DNA of 64,000 bases from Cerrena zonata (Eukaryota > Basidiomycota > Agaricomycetes > Polyporales > Cerrenaceae), in the NCBI GenBank assembly GCA_038087015.1, contig JASBNA010000006.1, positions 1,612,001-1,676,000 of the forward strand. Direction: 5' to 3'. The notes below the pieces were generated by a model, which saw only the letters and a program-made list of their open reading frames with translations, made no database searches and was not told the origin of the DNA. A program made the translations under genes and the position numbers. Each line of letters opens with the position of its first letter. The first letter of the stretch is position 1. Below, one piece after another: positions 24,812-35,300 of this stretch.

Positions 24812-25642
24812 GGTCTTCAAGCCTGGGTCTGTACGGGTGCGTAGGAGTGAGTGGCTCAACAAGAAAGGTCGTACCATATTCGGACTCGGAGGTAAGCTTC
24901 CTGATCCGAGTCCCCATCAAAATTTCCTTTTCGGGTATTTCGCATACCGGGATGGTCTGTTTTCTTGCGAATGTCATGTAGGAGTTCGTCGACTTACGGA
25001 TGGTTTGCTCCACACGCAAGGTAAGGGTTATTATATTGTGATGTATTACGCATACTCACCTTTCTTCTCCATGTGCTACCAGGTTTTCAGGACAATCGTC
25101 TACCATTGCTGTGCTCGTGCATTGTCAATCAGGACGGCAACATATCATACGTATAACCCTAAGCTGACATTGGAATGCTTGTCATTTCCAGGAGACTTTC
25201 TATCTCTGACTTCTAGAACGCTATATATCTCTTCTGATGAAGAGCATCTCGGAATTCAGGGTCCCACTAATCAAAAAGAACCTCCTCCCATTGTCCTATT
25301 TACGCCACCCTGGTTAATCCTGCTTGTAAACCACGGAACAAGATCTAGATATATATACAGATTAGGAATCGTCTCCGCACCTACTAAAATTGATTGACCA
25401 CCTCGTGCCGATATAGGGTCATTGCTATGCCCACGAGAGCGAAAGGTCAATGCTTTTTTAGCTGTGGCGTCTTCGATCCCTTTGACATGCCTGTTAGAGA
25501 AAGAGGGTAATGAGACCCGCCTAGGATGCGGTATGTATAAATACTAGACTGATGGCAGAAACTCTCCCCTCCCCAAACTTCCAACTTGCTTCTCGATTAT
25601 TTGTTTTCGTTCAACCCTTCTACTACTTCTCTTTCTTGTACG
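24812..25642. promoter_or_regulatory. Shared upstream region between divergent genes
   Basis: The Nudix gene (-) and the acidic unknown gene (+) diverge from this 830-bp stretch, so it holds both promoters. A TATA-type sequence, TATAAATA, lies at 25537-25544, about 100 bp before the ATG at 25643, followed by a pyrimidine-rich leader (CTCTCCCCTCCCC). No comparable element is obvious on the Nudix side. Confidence 0.55.
25537..25544 (+). promoter_or_regulatory. TATA box
   Basis: TATAAATA about 100 bp upstream of the ATG at 25643, with a pyrimidine-rich leader between them. Spacing fits a fungal core promoter. Confidence 0.6.
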
Positions 25643-26784
25643 ATGTCTTCTCAAGGCTCTTCGTCTAGCGAATACTCTTATTCCTCCCAGGTACGCTATA
25701 TCTATTCCTCAGTCTACTCTCTGTGTTTACCGTGCCCTTTCAGTCCTACAGAGACGACGCGCTCAGACGACGTGAAGAACGAAACGACAGGTTGATTGCG
25801 AGCGGCTTACGCGCTCATCGAAGCTTCGGAGGCATTCGTCTCCCTGTGTCCCGCCCGCCTCAGGTTAGGGCCCCTACCCCAGAAGTCATTCACGAGGAGG
25901 AAGAGTTCGACGATGTTGGTGGCGATACTGAACCTGAGGACGACGACGAATGGGACTGTGTTCCAATTCCATACGCGAACCCAGGGCTTAGTCGTTCAAG
26001 TTCTTCCGACAGTCAGGAAACCGTGCAGGTAAGTCGGACATCTCTTCCATCTGTCTAGTTAATAGATATTGAATTGTTCCATTGGGTACGTTCGGGATCA
26101 GCCCGAAGAGTTCGTGATTACCTTGCCTCAACCAGAGCCGGTCTTTGAGGCTGAACAATATCAAGAGTCGATCGGCGTGAGTTTATTTCTTTGCCTTTTC
26201 TCTTTGTCCAGCTGTTCTTACAAAGACGCGTAGGGCTCCCAATACATATACGCGAATAGTATCGCATCCCCAGCTTCACAAATGTCGGTGAGTACAAACC
26301 AATTATAAAATATGCATAAATATCAGACAGTTATTAACTACCTATGATCTCTCAATCAGGAAACTTCTCGCGAGTATTTATGGAGGGATAACTTTAACGA
26401 TTCCGAGAACGACTCCCAGCCAACCCCGGTAAGTTATTCCTTCCTTGTCCCACTACAGCAAACAAACTGACACCGGTATAGGACGAACTCTGGGCGTTAG
26501 AGATGCGACGCCAAATGCAAAGGGAGATGAGCCCTCGGACTCCGATCATGCCAATGTCGAATGAGGACTACCGCGCTCAGAACACTGAGACCTTCGACTT
26601 CGCACTCACACCGACGCCCATTTCAAATATAACTTTCTCGCAGAAAGTGTACAATGCCAGGGTTGTTGAGGTATCTGAAACCAAAAGACCGGTATACAAC
26701 AGTCACTACACACCCAAGATCAGGCCCTCCTTCCAACCTCTCGTAACGAAGTCGTTAGCGAGATCTGCAACCGCTCACTTTTAG
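25643..26784 (+). CDS. Acidic hypothetical protein
   Basis: The ATG at 25643 is followed by six short exons with consensus introns; the first intron is 25691-25743 (GTACGC...TTTCAG). The protein begins MSSQGSSSSEYSYSSQ, then SYRDDALRRREERNDRLI. It has a strongly acidic stretch (EEEEFDDVGGDTEPEDDDEW) and later SREYLWRDNFND and MRRQMQREMSPRTPIMPMS. Length is about 280 residues. No domain, signal peptide or membrane segment is visible. The TATA box and pyrimidine-rich leader suggest it is actively transcribed. I do not recognise it. Confidence 0.7.
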
Positions 26785-26970
26785 GTCGTTCGTTCTTTTT
26801 TTTCGACTTGTCTTTTTGTTTTCCTTCTTAGTGCCGTCGGTTTTGACTTGAACTCTCCCCCGTTATCTTATGTTGCTCGAACTCTGCTTTCTAGCTTCTC
26901 TCTATGCTATGTCTATGTATATTAAAACAATTCTCGTTATACTATCATTTTAAACCCACGTCCGCAACCT

Positions 26971-29670
26971 TCAACTTGTAGAGGAAAGGGTTTTCCAGAC
27001 GCGTTGCTCAACAGCCCTAATCGTCTCGCTAGGTGTATTGAGACTGAGCATGAAGTATGCGACATTCCCAAGTGTCCTGTAGTTGATCCCAAACGCCGCA
27101 CCGCCAAAGAGAGAAGATGAACCATCGTTGTCCTCTGTAGCTCTGATAGAGTCGAGCAACCTTGTCGCAGAATGAGATTGATAGCCTAGTCAAAAACACA
27201 CGCTCTTAGATGCGATAGTAGCATATCGTTTGTAATCGAGAAACGCACCAGAGTTGTCATCTGCAACCTTAACCGAAAGCACGGTACCAAGAGTCATCAC
27301 TTCTCCAACACACTCGAGCTTCGACAGGTCCGAAACGAATTGTGGGTCCCAAAGACTCCAGACACTGTCGCTCTTCAACCCATCCACAGCTGTTTGCGAC
27401 CACTCCACTTTTGAGCTCTGCCATCCCTCGCTTTGTTGAAGCTTCTCTACGAGACTGAGTGCTTCATTCGCGACTTCACATCCAATAGGGTAAGCAGTGT
27501 AACTGTGTCCATGCAGAAGCGCATCCGCCTTTTTGTCGCTCCAAAACGCTCTAAAATCGAATCTGAGGCAAGGGTTACCGACATGGGTACTAGACCGCCT
27601 GTCAGGATCTTAGCATTAACGGATATGTCGGGGTTAACGCCTAGAAGTGGGATGGTGCTTTTCATGCCGAGGCGGTAAAGTCCAACAAAGACCTCGTCGA
27701 AAATGACTGGGAGGCCGGACCATTCGTTGGAGTCTGAAGAGGTAGACTGAATGGGAGTAGAACTGGAATAGAAGTTCGTGGAGCGGACGACATCAACGAG
27801 GACTCTCTGGAAGAGGGGATCGACAAAAATCATCCCTCCTGCGCCCATAACGATAGGTTCCAAAACCAGAGCAGCTAATGTTCGGCCCTTTCCGTGCAAT
27901 TTCTGCAGGGTACTCTCGATGTGGGTGCGATAAACTTCGGCGAGTGGTGTCTTGAGGCGTCGCTCGACAGAATATGTCCAGCCCAACGATTCCGTCTCGA
28001 CTTCCTTTGAATCATGACCAATAGCGTCCGGAATATCGATGACAGTGCGTCCATTTCGGATAGACACCGTTGGAGAATCAAGCCAGTATCCTTTTGCTTC
28101 ATGCCATTCACAGGTGTACACACCCGCTTCCTCACAAGCATCCATAGCACCGATGGTATCACCGTGATAACTTCCTTTCAAACCAAGAATACCAAGATCC
28201 CTTCTGTTAATCCTCTCCTTGCCCTCCTGCAAACCACCCTGTTCTCTAACGCAGAACGCACGAAGTGCCATCTTGAGAGCAACTTCCATTCCGGTAGATC
28301 CATCATCCGAGAAGAAAGCTCTTGAAGCCCATCCCTTTCCAGGTCCGTCTTTGACGAGAGTTTCGGCCAATTTGAGAGCAGGTAAATGAATAGCTTGGGG
28401 AACATCGTGTGTCCATATCGACCAGACGCTCTTGCAGCGGCGAGGGTAAGTGAAGGCTGCGCGTGACCAACAGCTTGGGTCCACCACGAAGCAGAACCGT
28501 CGAACTGAGGTTCAAGAAGAGAGGGAGAAGCGGATTGGGGTTGATTGCCGTTGTAAACCGTGAAAGCGTCTCCCAGAGCACTGTCAATGACAGCAACGTC
28601 TTTGTCTTCGACATAGTGAGCATGTTGGACGAATGGCCACCAGACAGATTCCAAGGTACGGCGAGGCATAGATTCCAACTCTTCTAGACGACTTTTGTGG
28701 CAACTATCGAGATGTTTGATAGCATCGAAAATAGCGCCTTGACCTCCAGAGGGTACGATGTCCTGGTAATATTTCTCGGTGGTTGTCAGATTCTCGTGAT
28801 AGTCTGCGACTTTGGGAGGAGGTGGATCAATGGTATGAACTTTAACACCCTTTCCTGCAAAATATGGATCCAAGTATTCCCAGTTTCGATAGTACTCATC
28901 TCGGAATAGCAAAATAGAATCGACGATGTGTCCTCGGAGAGCTAGGGATTCATAAGAGGAAATAGTCGCGGAAATACCGCCCAATCGCGAGTCACCAATT
29001 AATATAGTAGGTAGGAAGAGGGGACGATAGCTATCCAACTGAGTGGTCCCAGAGAGCGTCGGACTATGCACACCTAGTATTAAATAGATCAAAACAATAG
29101 TGAGGATCCGTGACAGGGAAAACTTGGTTGTCGTGAGTATGATATATATTAAACATACCTCCAGCAGTCTCAACATACATGTGAGATTTTTGTGCACTAC
29201 GTGTAGCGCATTTGCGAACATGACTCGCAACTGCAGTCACAAACTCGTCGTCAGAAGGAATGAATACCTGGGGAATGAATCGTAATAAGTATGACAGCCA
29301 AAGTAGAGCAATATGTGTATGACCTTCTTTCCTTCTTCCTGAGCAAGTTTAGCAGCTAGTTGTGGACTAACAGGCTCTTGAAAGCGGAATAGACATTCCG
29401 TCCGAATTCTATTTCGCGAGGTTTCCCCAGAGAAACGCTTGACATACCTAGCTTATCAGTCAGAGATATGACGAAGATAAGACGTAAGTTCCACCCAACT
29501 CGTCATCTGCGTCGCTCATAGGACCCTGTACTGACGGGCTTCAGATAGTACACATCGTTTCCGAGAGTCGCAGATGCTCGGACGAGTGCAGACGTCAAGA
29601 GAGTCTTCCCTACGTCAGTGTTCGCACCAAATACCTGGTGTATTCGGAGATGTTTGAATAGAAGAGACAT
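26971..29670 (-). CDS. Bifunctional dethiobiotin synthetase / DAPA aminotransferase (BioD-BioA fusion), with apparent frameshifts
   Basis: Catalyses two successive steps of biotin synthesis: KAPA to DAPA (PLP transaminase, BioA half) and DAPA to dethiobiotin (BioD half). Such fusions are known in fungi and plants, often mitochondrial. The ATG at 29670 gives MSLLFKHLRIHQ, then the BioD P-loop GANTDVGKTLLTSALV and YYLKPVSTG. The BioA half shows RASGRYGH, FFSDDGSTGMEVALKMALR, LGLKGSYHGDT, LEPIVMGAGGM, VIFDEVFVGLYRLG, the PLP-lysine region NAKILTGGLVP and LLHGHSYTAYPIGC. It ends at the TGA at 26971. Three single-base frame breaks lie in conserved blocks: a GGG run at 29524-29526, CCCC at 28397-28400 and TTTT near 27543-27556 (coding-strand bases). 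Outside these, conservation is excellent, so sequencing error is more likely than a dead gene. Confidence 0.88.
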
Positions 29671-30005
29671 CCTCTACCGAGTTTTTAGAATTTACTCTAT
29701 GAATAACATGGATGAGTCGAACAAGTTGCAAGCCAAGAACATGAGATTCTCTGGGAGTACGTATAATATATTGGGGCGATCAAACGCCGATCACTTGTCG
29801 ATCATTCACGATCGAGGATATTCAACGCCAAGCGTAAAGTGATTATGATTTGAAAGCAGCAATTTGGGTGGAAGAAACAAAACATTGCTTAAAGCCCGGA
29901 AATGTGTTGACAAAGCTATGGGAGAGTAGATAATGTAGGTAGACAACAAAGTCCCATGGTATAAATAAATAGATCAAAATCTGTCCGTTGAGAAGAAGAT
30001 GGTAC
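29671..30005. other. Intergenic region between two minus-strand genes
   Basis: Promoter of the biotin fusion gene and 3' UTR of the SH3 gene. No distinct element seen. Confidence 0.5.
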
Positions 30006-30962
30006 CTAGAAAATCGCGCCGATGATTCCACTACCAATAGCAGCACCTAATAACGAGTGAGACAAGTCATATAAAAATAATAATACCGAGATATGAACTT
30101 ACCGGCTCCGAAACCAACACCACCAGCCGCTGAAGTGGCCATCTGACATAACGTTAGGTCTCGTTTCGAGAACTAAAGAGAGAAAGCTTACAGTGTTCCC
30201 AAGTTTGCCGTACTTGCTCTTCTTCTTCTCATGCTCCTTATCATCATGTTGCAATCCAACAGCGTTTACTCCGGCAGCAGGAGGAGGCTGATCAGCGCCA
30301 TGATAAGCCGCGCCAAACGGTCTGTACGCGGGCTTCTCCTGGCCGTAGCCCTGGTATCCTCCAGGTGCAGTTTGGTAGCTTGGAGGCGCAGCAGGCGCAC
30401 CTACGGCGGGGACCCAAGGAGCTGCAGTAGGTATGGCTGGTGCAGGTGCAGATACAGCACCAGGAGTGTTGATCTTCTCGACGTGGTTGGATGGGAAGAG
30501 ACCTTGACGACCACGACACTTTCCTGTCCACCAATCTGCGTTGGTTTCATCTACAATTTCAACGATTTCTCCAGATGAGAACGAAAGGTCGTTAGGTTCC
30601 TAGAGTGACCAATCGAGATTAGAGGTGGTTGTGAAATAAATGGTTGATGAACGTACTGAGCCATCCTCATTGTATGCCCACAAAGCCTTGGCTTTCTGTA
30701 CTCGCGGTGGGGGAACAGGGATATTTCTACGAGCAGGAAGTTCTACGGCAGGTGTGGGGATAGATGCAGAAGGGGCAATAGCTAGCGACTGCACGCTGTG
30801 AGCTAGATGGTTGGGAGAAGTTGCTTTCTTGTTGTGAGCCGTGGCAAGGCGAGTAATCATATCGGTAGCATCTGTCGTAGAAATATGACCCTGTGAGGCC
30901 AAGAACGTGATGTTGGCCTGAGTCTGCGAGAGAATGTGCTGCAGGAAGGCTGCGTCGGACAT
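30006..30962 (-). CDS. SH3-domain protein, Lsb1/Pin3-like
   Basis: I start at the ATG at 30962 (MSDAAFLQHILSQTQANITF); a longer open frame upstream has no family support. The N-terminal helical region is followed by one SH3 domain: AKALWAYNEDGSEPNDLSF, EIVEIVDETNADWWTGKC and GRQGLFPSNHVEKI, with the ALYDF-like, WW and P..Y-type positions visible (here P-SNHV). The rest is Pro/Ala/Gly/Tyr-rich and ends in a small-residue segment (SAAGGVGFGAGAAIGSGIIG) that could contact membrane. The layout matches fungal Lsb1/Lsb2(Pin3), which bind the WASP homologue Las17 at actin patches; that link is by family only. It is divergent with the pICln gene over a 220-bp shared promoter. Confidence 0.85.
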
Positions 30963-31182
30963 GTTTAGCTTTCTGAAATGGTCGTGGAGGTTGGGAAACA
31001 AGAGACGTACCTCGACGGGATCTATCTTTTGTCGCCCTGAATTGCATAGCCGAGTTTTGACGCTTATGGAATTCAAAATCTTATTTGAGTAAGCGACTTG
31101 ACCGAAACGCTATTTGAGTTCTTCGCAGTAACCTCAATCTTTTCCTGAATTTTATTTGCCTTTGAACAATCTTACTGAAACG

Positions 31183-32093
31183 ATGGCACCTATCACGCCT
31201 ATAACATCTGTCCCGACCTACATCACCCCTGATCAACACCGCGAAGCCATCGCGTCCACCCCCGCATCGTTTAACGATATCCCTCCTGTCCTAAGGCACA
31301 AGGAAGAGAATGTTTCCGTGACAATAGAACCACCACTCGAAGATTTCCCCTGCATCCGAATGTGCTGATGGTACACTCTATGTGATCGAAAGGTACGACT
31401 CATTTTTCCTCTTACCCAAAGTGGCTGAAAGTCTTTACTGAGTATTAGTTAAATAGTGTGCTCGTTTTCATCTCATCGACAGGACGTGGATTCCAAATAT
31501 CATACCCTGCTATCACGCTCCATGCTATTTCGAGAGCTGTGTCTGCTGCCTCCATCTACTGTCAACTGGATGAAAACGCTGGTGCCGACGCGAACCAGCA
31601 GCAGAATGACGACGAAGACAGTCCTATGAGGGAACTGTTCATCATCCCTAAAGATGATGCTTCATGTAAGTAATCTTTCTTTCATCTCTAAGCTTCAATT
31701 CACAATGCTAACTTCTACTGATGCGACGCAGTGGAGTCTATCTTCGAAGCCCTTTCATTATGCGCCTCACTGCACCCTGACCCGGCGGGGGACAACGATA
31801 TGGATGACGACGACGACGCGTTCATTGATGCGAGTGCATTCGAGACTTTCAACGGGGACAACGAACAGGAACTGAGCGAACTCGGGAGGGTGCGCAGTGA
31901 TCTCACCAATAATCGTTTCCAACCGTACTAGAACCTGTCAACCCTTTCCTAGGCTGCGTTGGACTACATGGAAAGTATCATCGATAACCCGTTCGAAGAC
32001 AAAAACAAAGCCGTTGAAACGAATGGTAAAAGCGGGGACGAGAGTACGGGCTCAGAGGAAGAGGGAAAGACAGAATCGACGGCGAATCCATAG
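31183..32093 (+). CDS. pICln / Lot5-like methylosome subunit
   Basis: pICln delivers Sm proteins to the PRMT5 methylosome for snRNP assembly. Start ATG 31183 (MAPITPITSVPTYITPDQHR). The PH-like core shows ADGTLYVIES, VLVFISSTGRGFQISYP, ITLHAISRAVS and MRELFIIPKDDAS, then the acidic C-terminal blocks (GDNDMDDDDDAFIDASAFET; SELGRAALDYMESIID). Introns join cleanly, for example GAAAG to TGTGCTC and TCAT to TGGAG. In exon 1 the frame breaks at 31347-31350: the C4 run gives LEDFPCIRMC-stop, whereas one C fewer would continue LEDFPASECADGTLYVIES. I treat this as a probable base error. About 215 residues. Confidence 0.86.
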
Positions 32094-32328
32094 AGTTATT
32101 GCGCAGACAAAAAGTGTACTTATATTGGAATTCATCTCCTGTCAAAAATAGACATATTGTAGATGTTTAGTGTACGAACTCCACGAAAGGGAATCATTGC
32201 CTCTAGATAAATGGAACCCAAACGATGTTCTCCATTGGACTATACAAAAATGACACATTGTGTACTAAAATCTGGACTACTACAACATGATAGACGTATA
32301 AAAACTACAAGACGATAAAATCTCACTC

Positions 32329-35300
32329 CTATTGAGGTTCAACCTTGGGTGGAGGTTGCGCCGTCAACGAAAAAGGTAACGAACCAACTAGTCCTTTCGC
32401 AACAGGCATAGCGGGCAATGGACCCCAACTAAATCCAGCAGGAATAGTTGAAGTACTACCAAGCGTTCCCTTGAGTTTAGGAGATGGAGTATGCTGCTCC
32501 TTGTTCGTCGATTTTCGAACTCGAGAAGCATGCGAATACGGAGAAGGAGATTCGGGAGAGTCAGGGCCAGATACCTCGAACGTAGGTACATCCCACTGCG
32601 GCGTGTCAAGCAAATCACCAGGTGAAGTGTTACTGAAACTAAAAGCCGGCGATGAAGTTGCAGATTCGAGGAACCGTGCAAGGTCAGCTTTAGGAGGGGT
32701 CTTGAAATCGTACGCGGTAGTGGCTTCAGCTGCTTGTGTGTTTAGCAAAGGCTCCTTTCGTGCTTTCATCAATGCCTTCTTCAGTCTTTGAGCTGCTCGT
32801 TCCGCGTTGAGTGCAGCTGCTGTAGTGACCGCTATACTCGAAGTAACATTCACTGGAGCGCGTTTATCGTCCTGGGTGGCAGTGAGGAAACGACTTTCTT
32901 CAGAAGAAGCTGAGAAACGAGAACTGGGCGCAGGAGAATCTCTCGACCGTTTGATCTTGAGCTTGGACATGCGACTGACGAGACGAGTAAGATCGTCTGA
33001 CTGCTGGGATATAGCTATATCGATATTGCGATATGTCCTGTTAATAGTGTCCAAAGAAGGTGCTCTGAAGAAGATAGCGTAAGAAATTATTCCATTTACT
33101 GCAGCACAAGACTAAGTTACTGACCGAACAGCTGGTTTGCCAGATTTGATCTGATTCAAGCGTTTCTTCGATGCCTGCAAAGTGTCTTCGAGTTTCTGGA
33201 TCCTATCCTTGATAGCCTAGAGATATCGCATTTATTAGAACTCGTGTGCATATACATCTTGAAAACTGAACTTACTCGGATTTGCCTTCGTAGTTGACTT
33301 TGTGTCTCCAAATGCTCCGGACTGAGTGTCCTCGCTTTGAGGATCCTAGCAAATTCTGCATCTGTACTAGCTTTGCTGAACCGTACGATTTCCTCTTTCC
33401 TCGTGCTCGCTGATAGGAATGATTAGCCCAAGTTCACGAGCGAGGGAATTTCTCCGAACTTACCTCGCAACATCGTCCGTTCCAAATCCCGTACAGCCTT
33501 CCTTTGAATGGCACGCGTTTCCTTCAACGCTTCGATACGTCTCTCCACAGTCTTCATAACACGACCATATTCGGTGACATCACCAAGCGTCCACCTCAAA
33601 GAGTTGCCTAGATCAGCTGGGCTCTTCATTGTCATTGACGGCTGGTAAATCAGCTCCTTCTCCTGGATCGCTTCAGCAGCGAGTTGACTCAGCTATAATA
33701 GTATCGAAATCAATATAATATTGAATATCAGCTTATGACTATACTCACTCCATCTAATTCCTTCGCCAACGTGACGAAGAGATACGCGCATTCTGCCTGC
33801 ATGCCCTCTTCAACAGAAAGTTCCTCCGGCTTAGGTGTGACAGGCGCGGCTGACATTCGACCAAATAATCCGCCCGCTGGTGGTGTGCTTGGAGGTACAA
33901 TAGGCTTGGGAGGGGAGGCATTTCCACCAGGAGTGGTCCTCGGTCCAAAAAGTCCGCCTGCGGGGGCTGCAGGAGGAGTGAACACTGGGACTGTAGACGT
34001 GAATATACTACTTGGTGGCGCCGTCAATGTACCCGGTTTCTTGCCGAACACGGAGGGCGGAGGCGGTGGTGTCGTAGGGGACGGGGGAGTGATTGGAGTT
34101 TGTCCAAAGGCAGTGGTGGCAGGAGGTTGCCCAAAGGTAGTAGTAGCGGGAGGTTGTCCAAAGGTAGTAGTGGTAAGAGGTGCAGAAAATATAGAACCGG
34201 ACTTCTGTCCTGGTGCACTTCCGAAGACAGAGGGAGCAGCAGTCGGCTGAGTATTTCCAAACATCCCTCCGATCGGTAAGGCAGGAATTGGAGGCGGAGT
34301 TGTTCCAGATCCTGATGGTTGACCCAATCCGGTCAAAGGCATCGAGAAAATACCACCTGGCTTCGGAGGTGCTGGCATCTTGGAAAGCAGAGGCGGAGTC
34401 TTTGGTCGTTTTACACCCTCTTTCGAAGAGTCTGTAGGAGGTTTAGACGGTGTTTTGGCTGTTTCTTCTTCGTCCGAACTTTCGTCATCACCAGATATGG
34501 GGGCACTTGCCAATGGAGAGCTGCGTGTAGGTCGTGTGGATGGACGACCTAAACCAAGTCCAATCGGGGTCGTCATTGGCTTAGGAGCGACGAGAGGTAT
34601 AGGAGGCGGCGAACCTGATGTAGACGGAGATCCTGGAGGCGTTGTACTACCATCACGACTCGGAGTTGGACTCTTCCTCGAAGCGACTTCGGGGGTCTGT
34701 GGAGGTGAGGGAACGGTAAGCTGAATGCTCGGTGTACTAGACTTCGGTGTAGGCGACCTCTCCTTCGGTTGTGGGGTTGGGCTTTTTGGTAGCGGGATTT
34801 TGATAGCAGCTTCAGCAGGTGACCCGATAGGTGACGATTCAGGCTCAGCCTCTTCCTCGACATATGAGGGATGTTCCTCCTCCTCTCCTTCTTCCCCTTC
34901 GTCGGGATAAGACCCCTCAGAGAAGTCCTCTGACAGGAAGTCACTAGCGTCATCCTCATATGTATGTTCACCATCAACGATAAACTGCTCCTCGAAATCT
35001 TGTGTGTCATCGTCATCGTCATCGGAACCGCGACCCTTGCCTTTTGGCGAAGCAGATGGTTTGGGAGGATCCTTGTCTGTAGCCAAAAGCTCCTTGAACG
35101 ATTTCTTCTCGCCCTCTGCAACGGTCCCGAAAGCACTTTTCACATTTGCGAATGCACTAAATACACTGACTTGCCTGGGCGTCTCGGCTTTATCTTCAGG
35201 AGTAGTGGGTGTGGTGGTGGTAGCTGGAGCGCCCCAACTTGATTTTCCAAAGACCGATTCTGTTTTACCCAATGGCGTGGTGGAACCGAAGGCAGGGGAC

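Noticed and set aside
24747..25397. Plus-strand open frame of over 200 codons opposite the Nudix first exon
   Set aside because: Antisense to a real exon on its left side and promoter-like on its right; no motif and no ATG with good context.
26971..29670. Calling the biotin fusion gene a pseudogene
   Set aside because: All breaks are single bases in short homopolymers, the same pattern occurs in other essential genes, and no other decay is visible.
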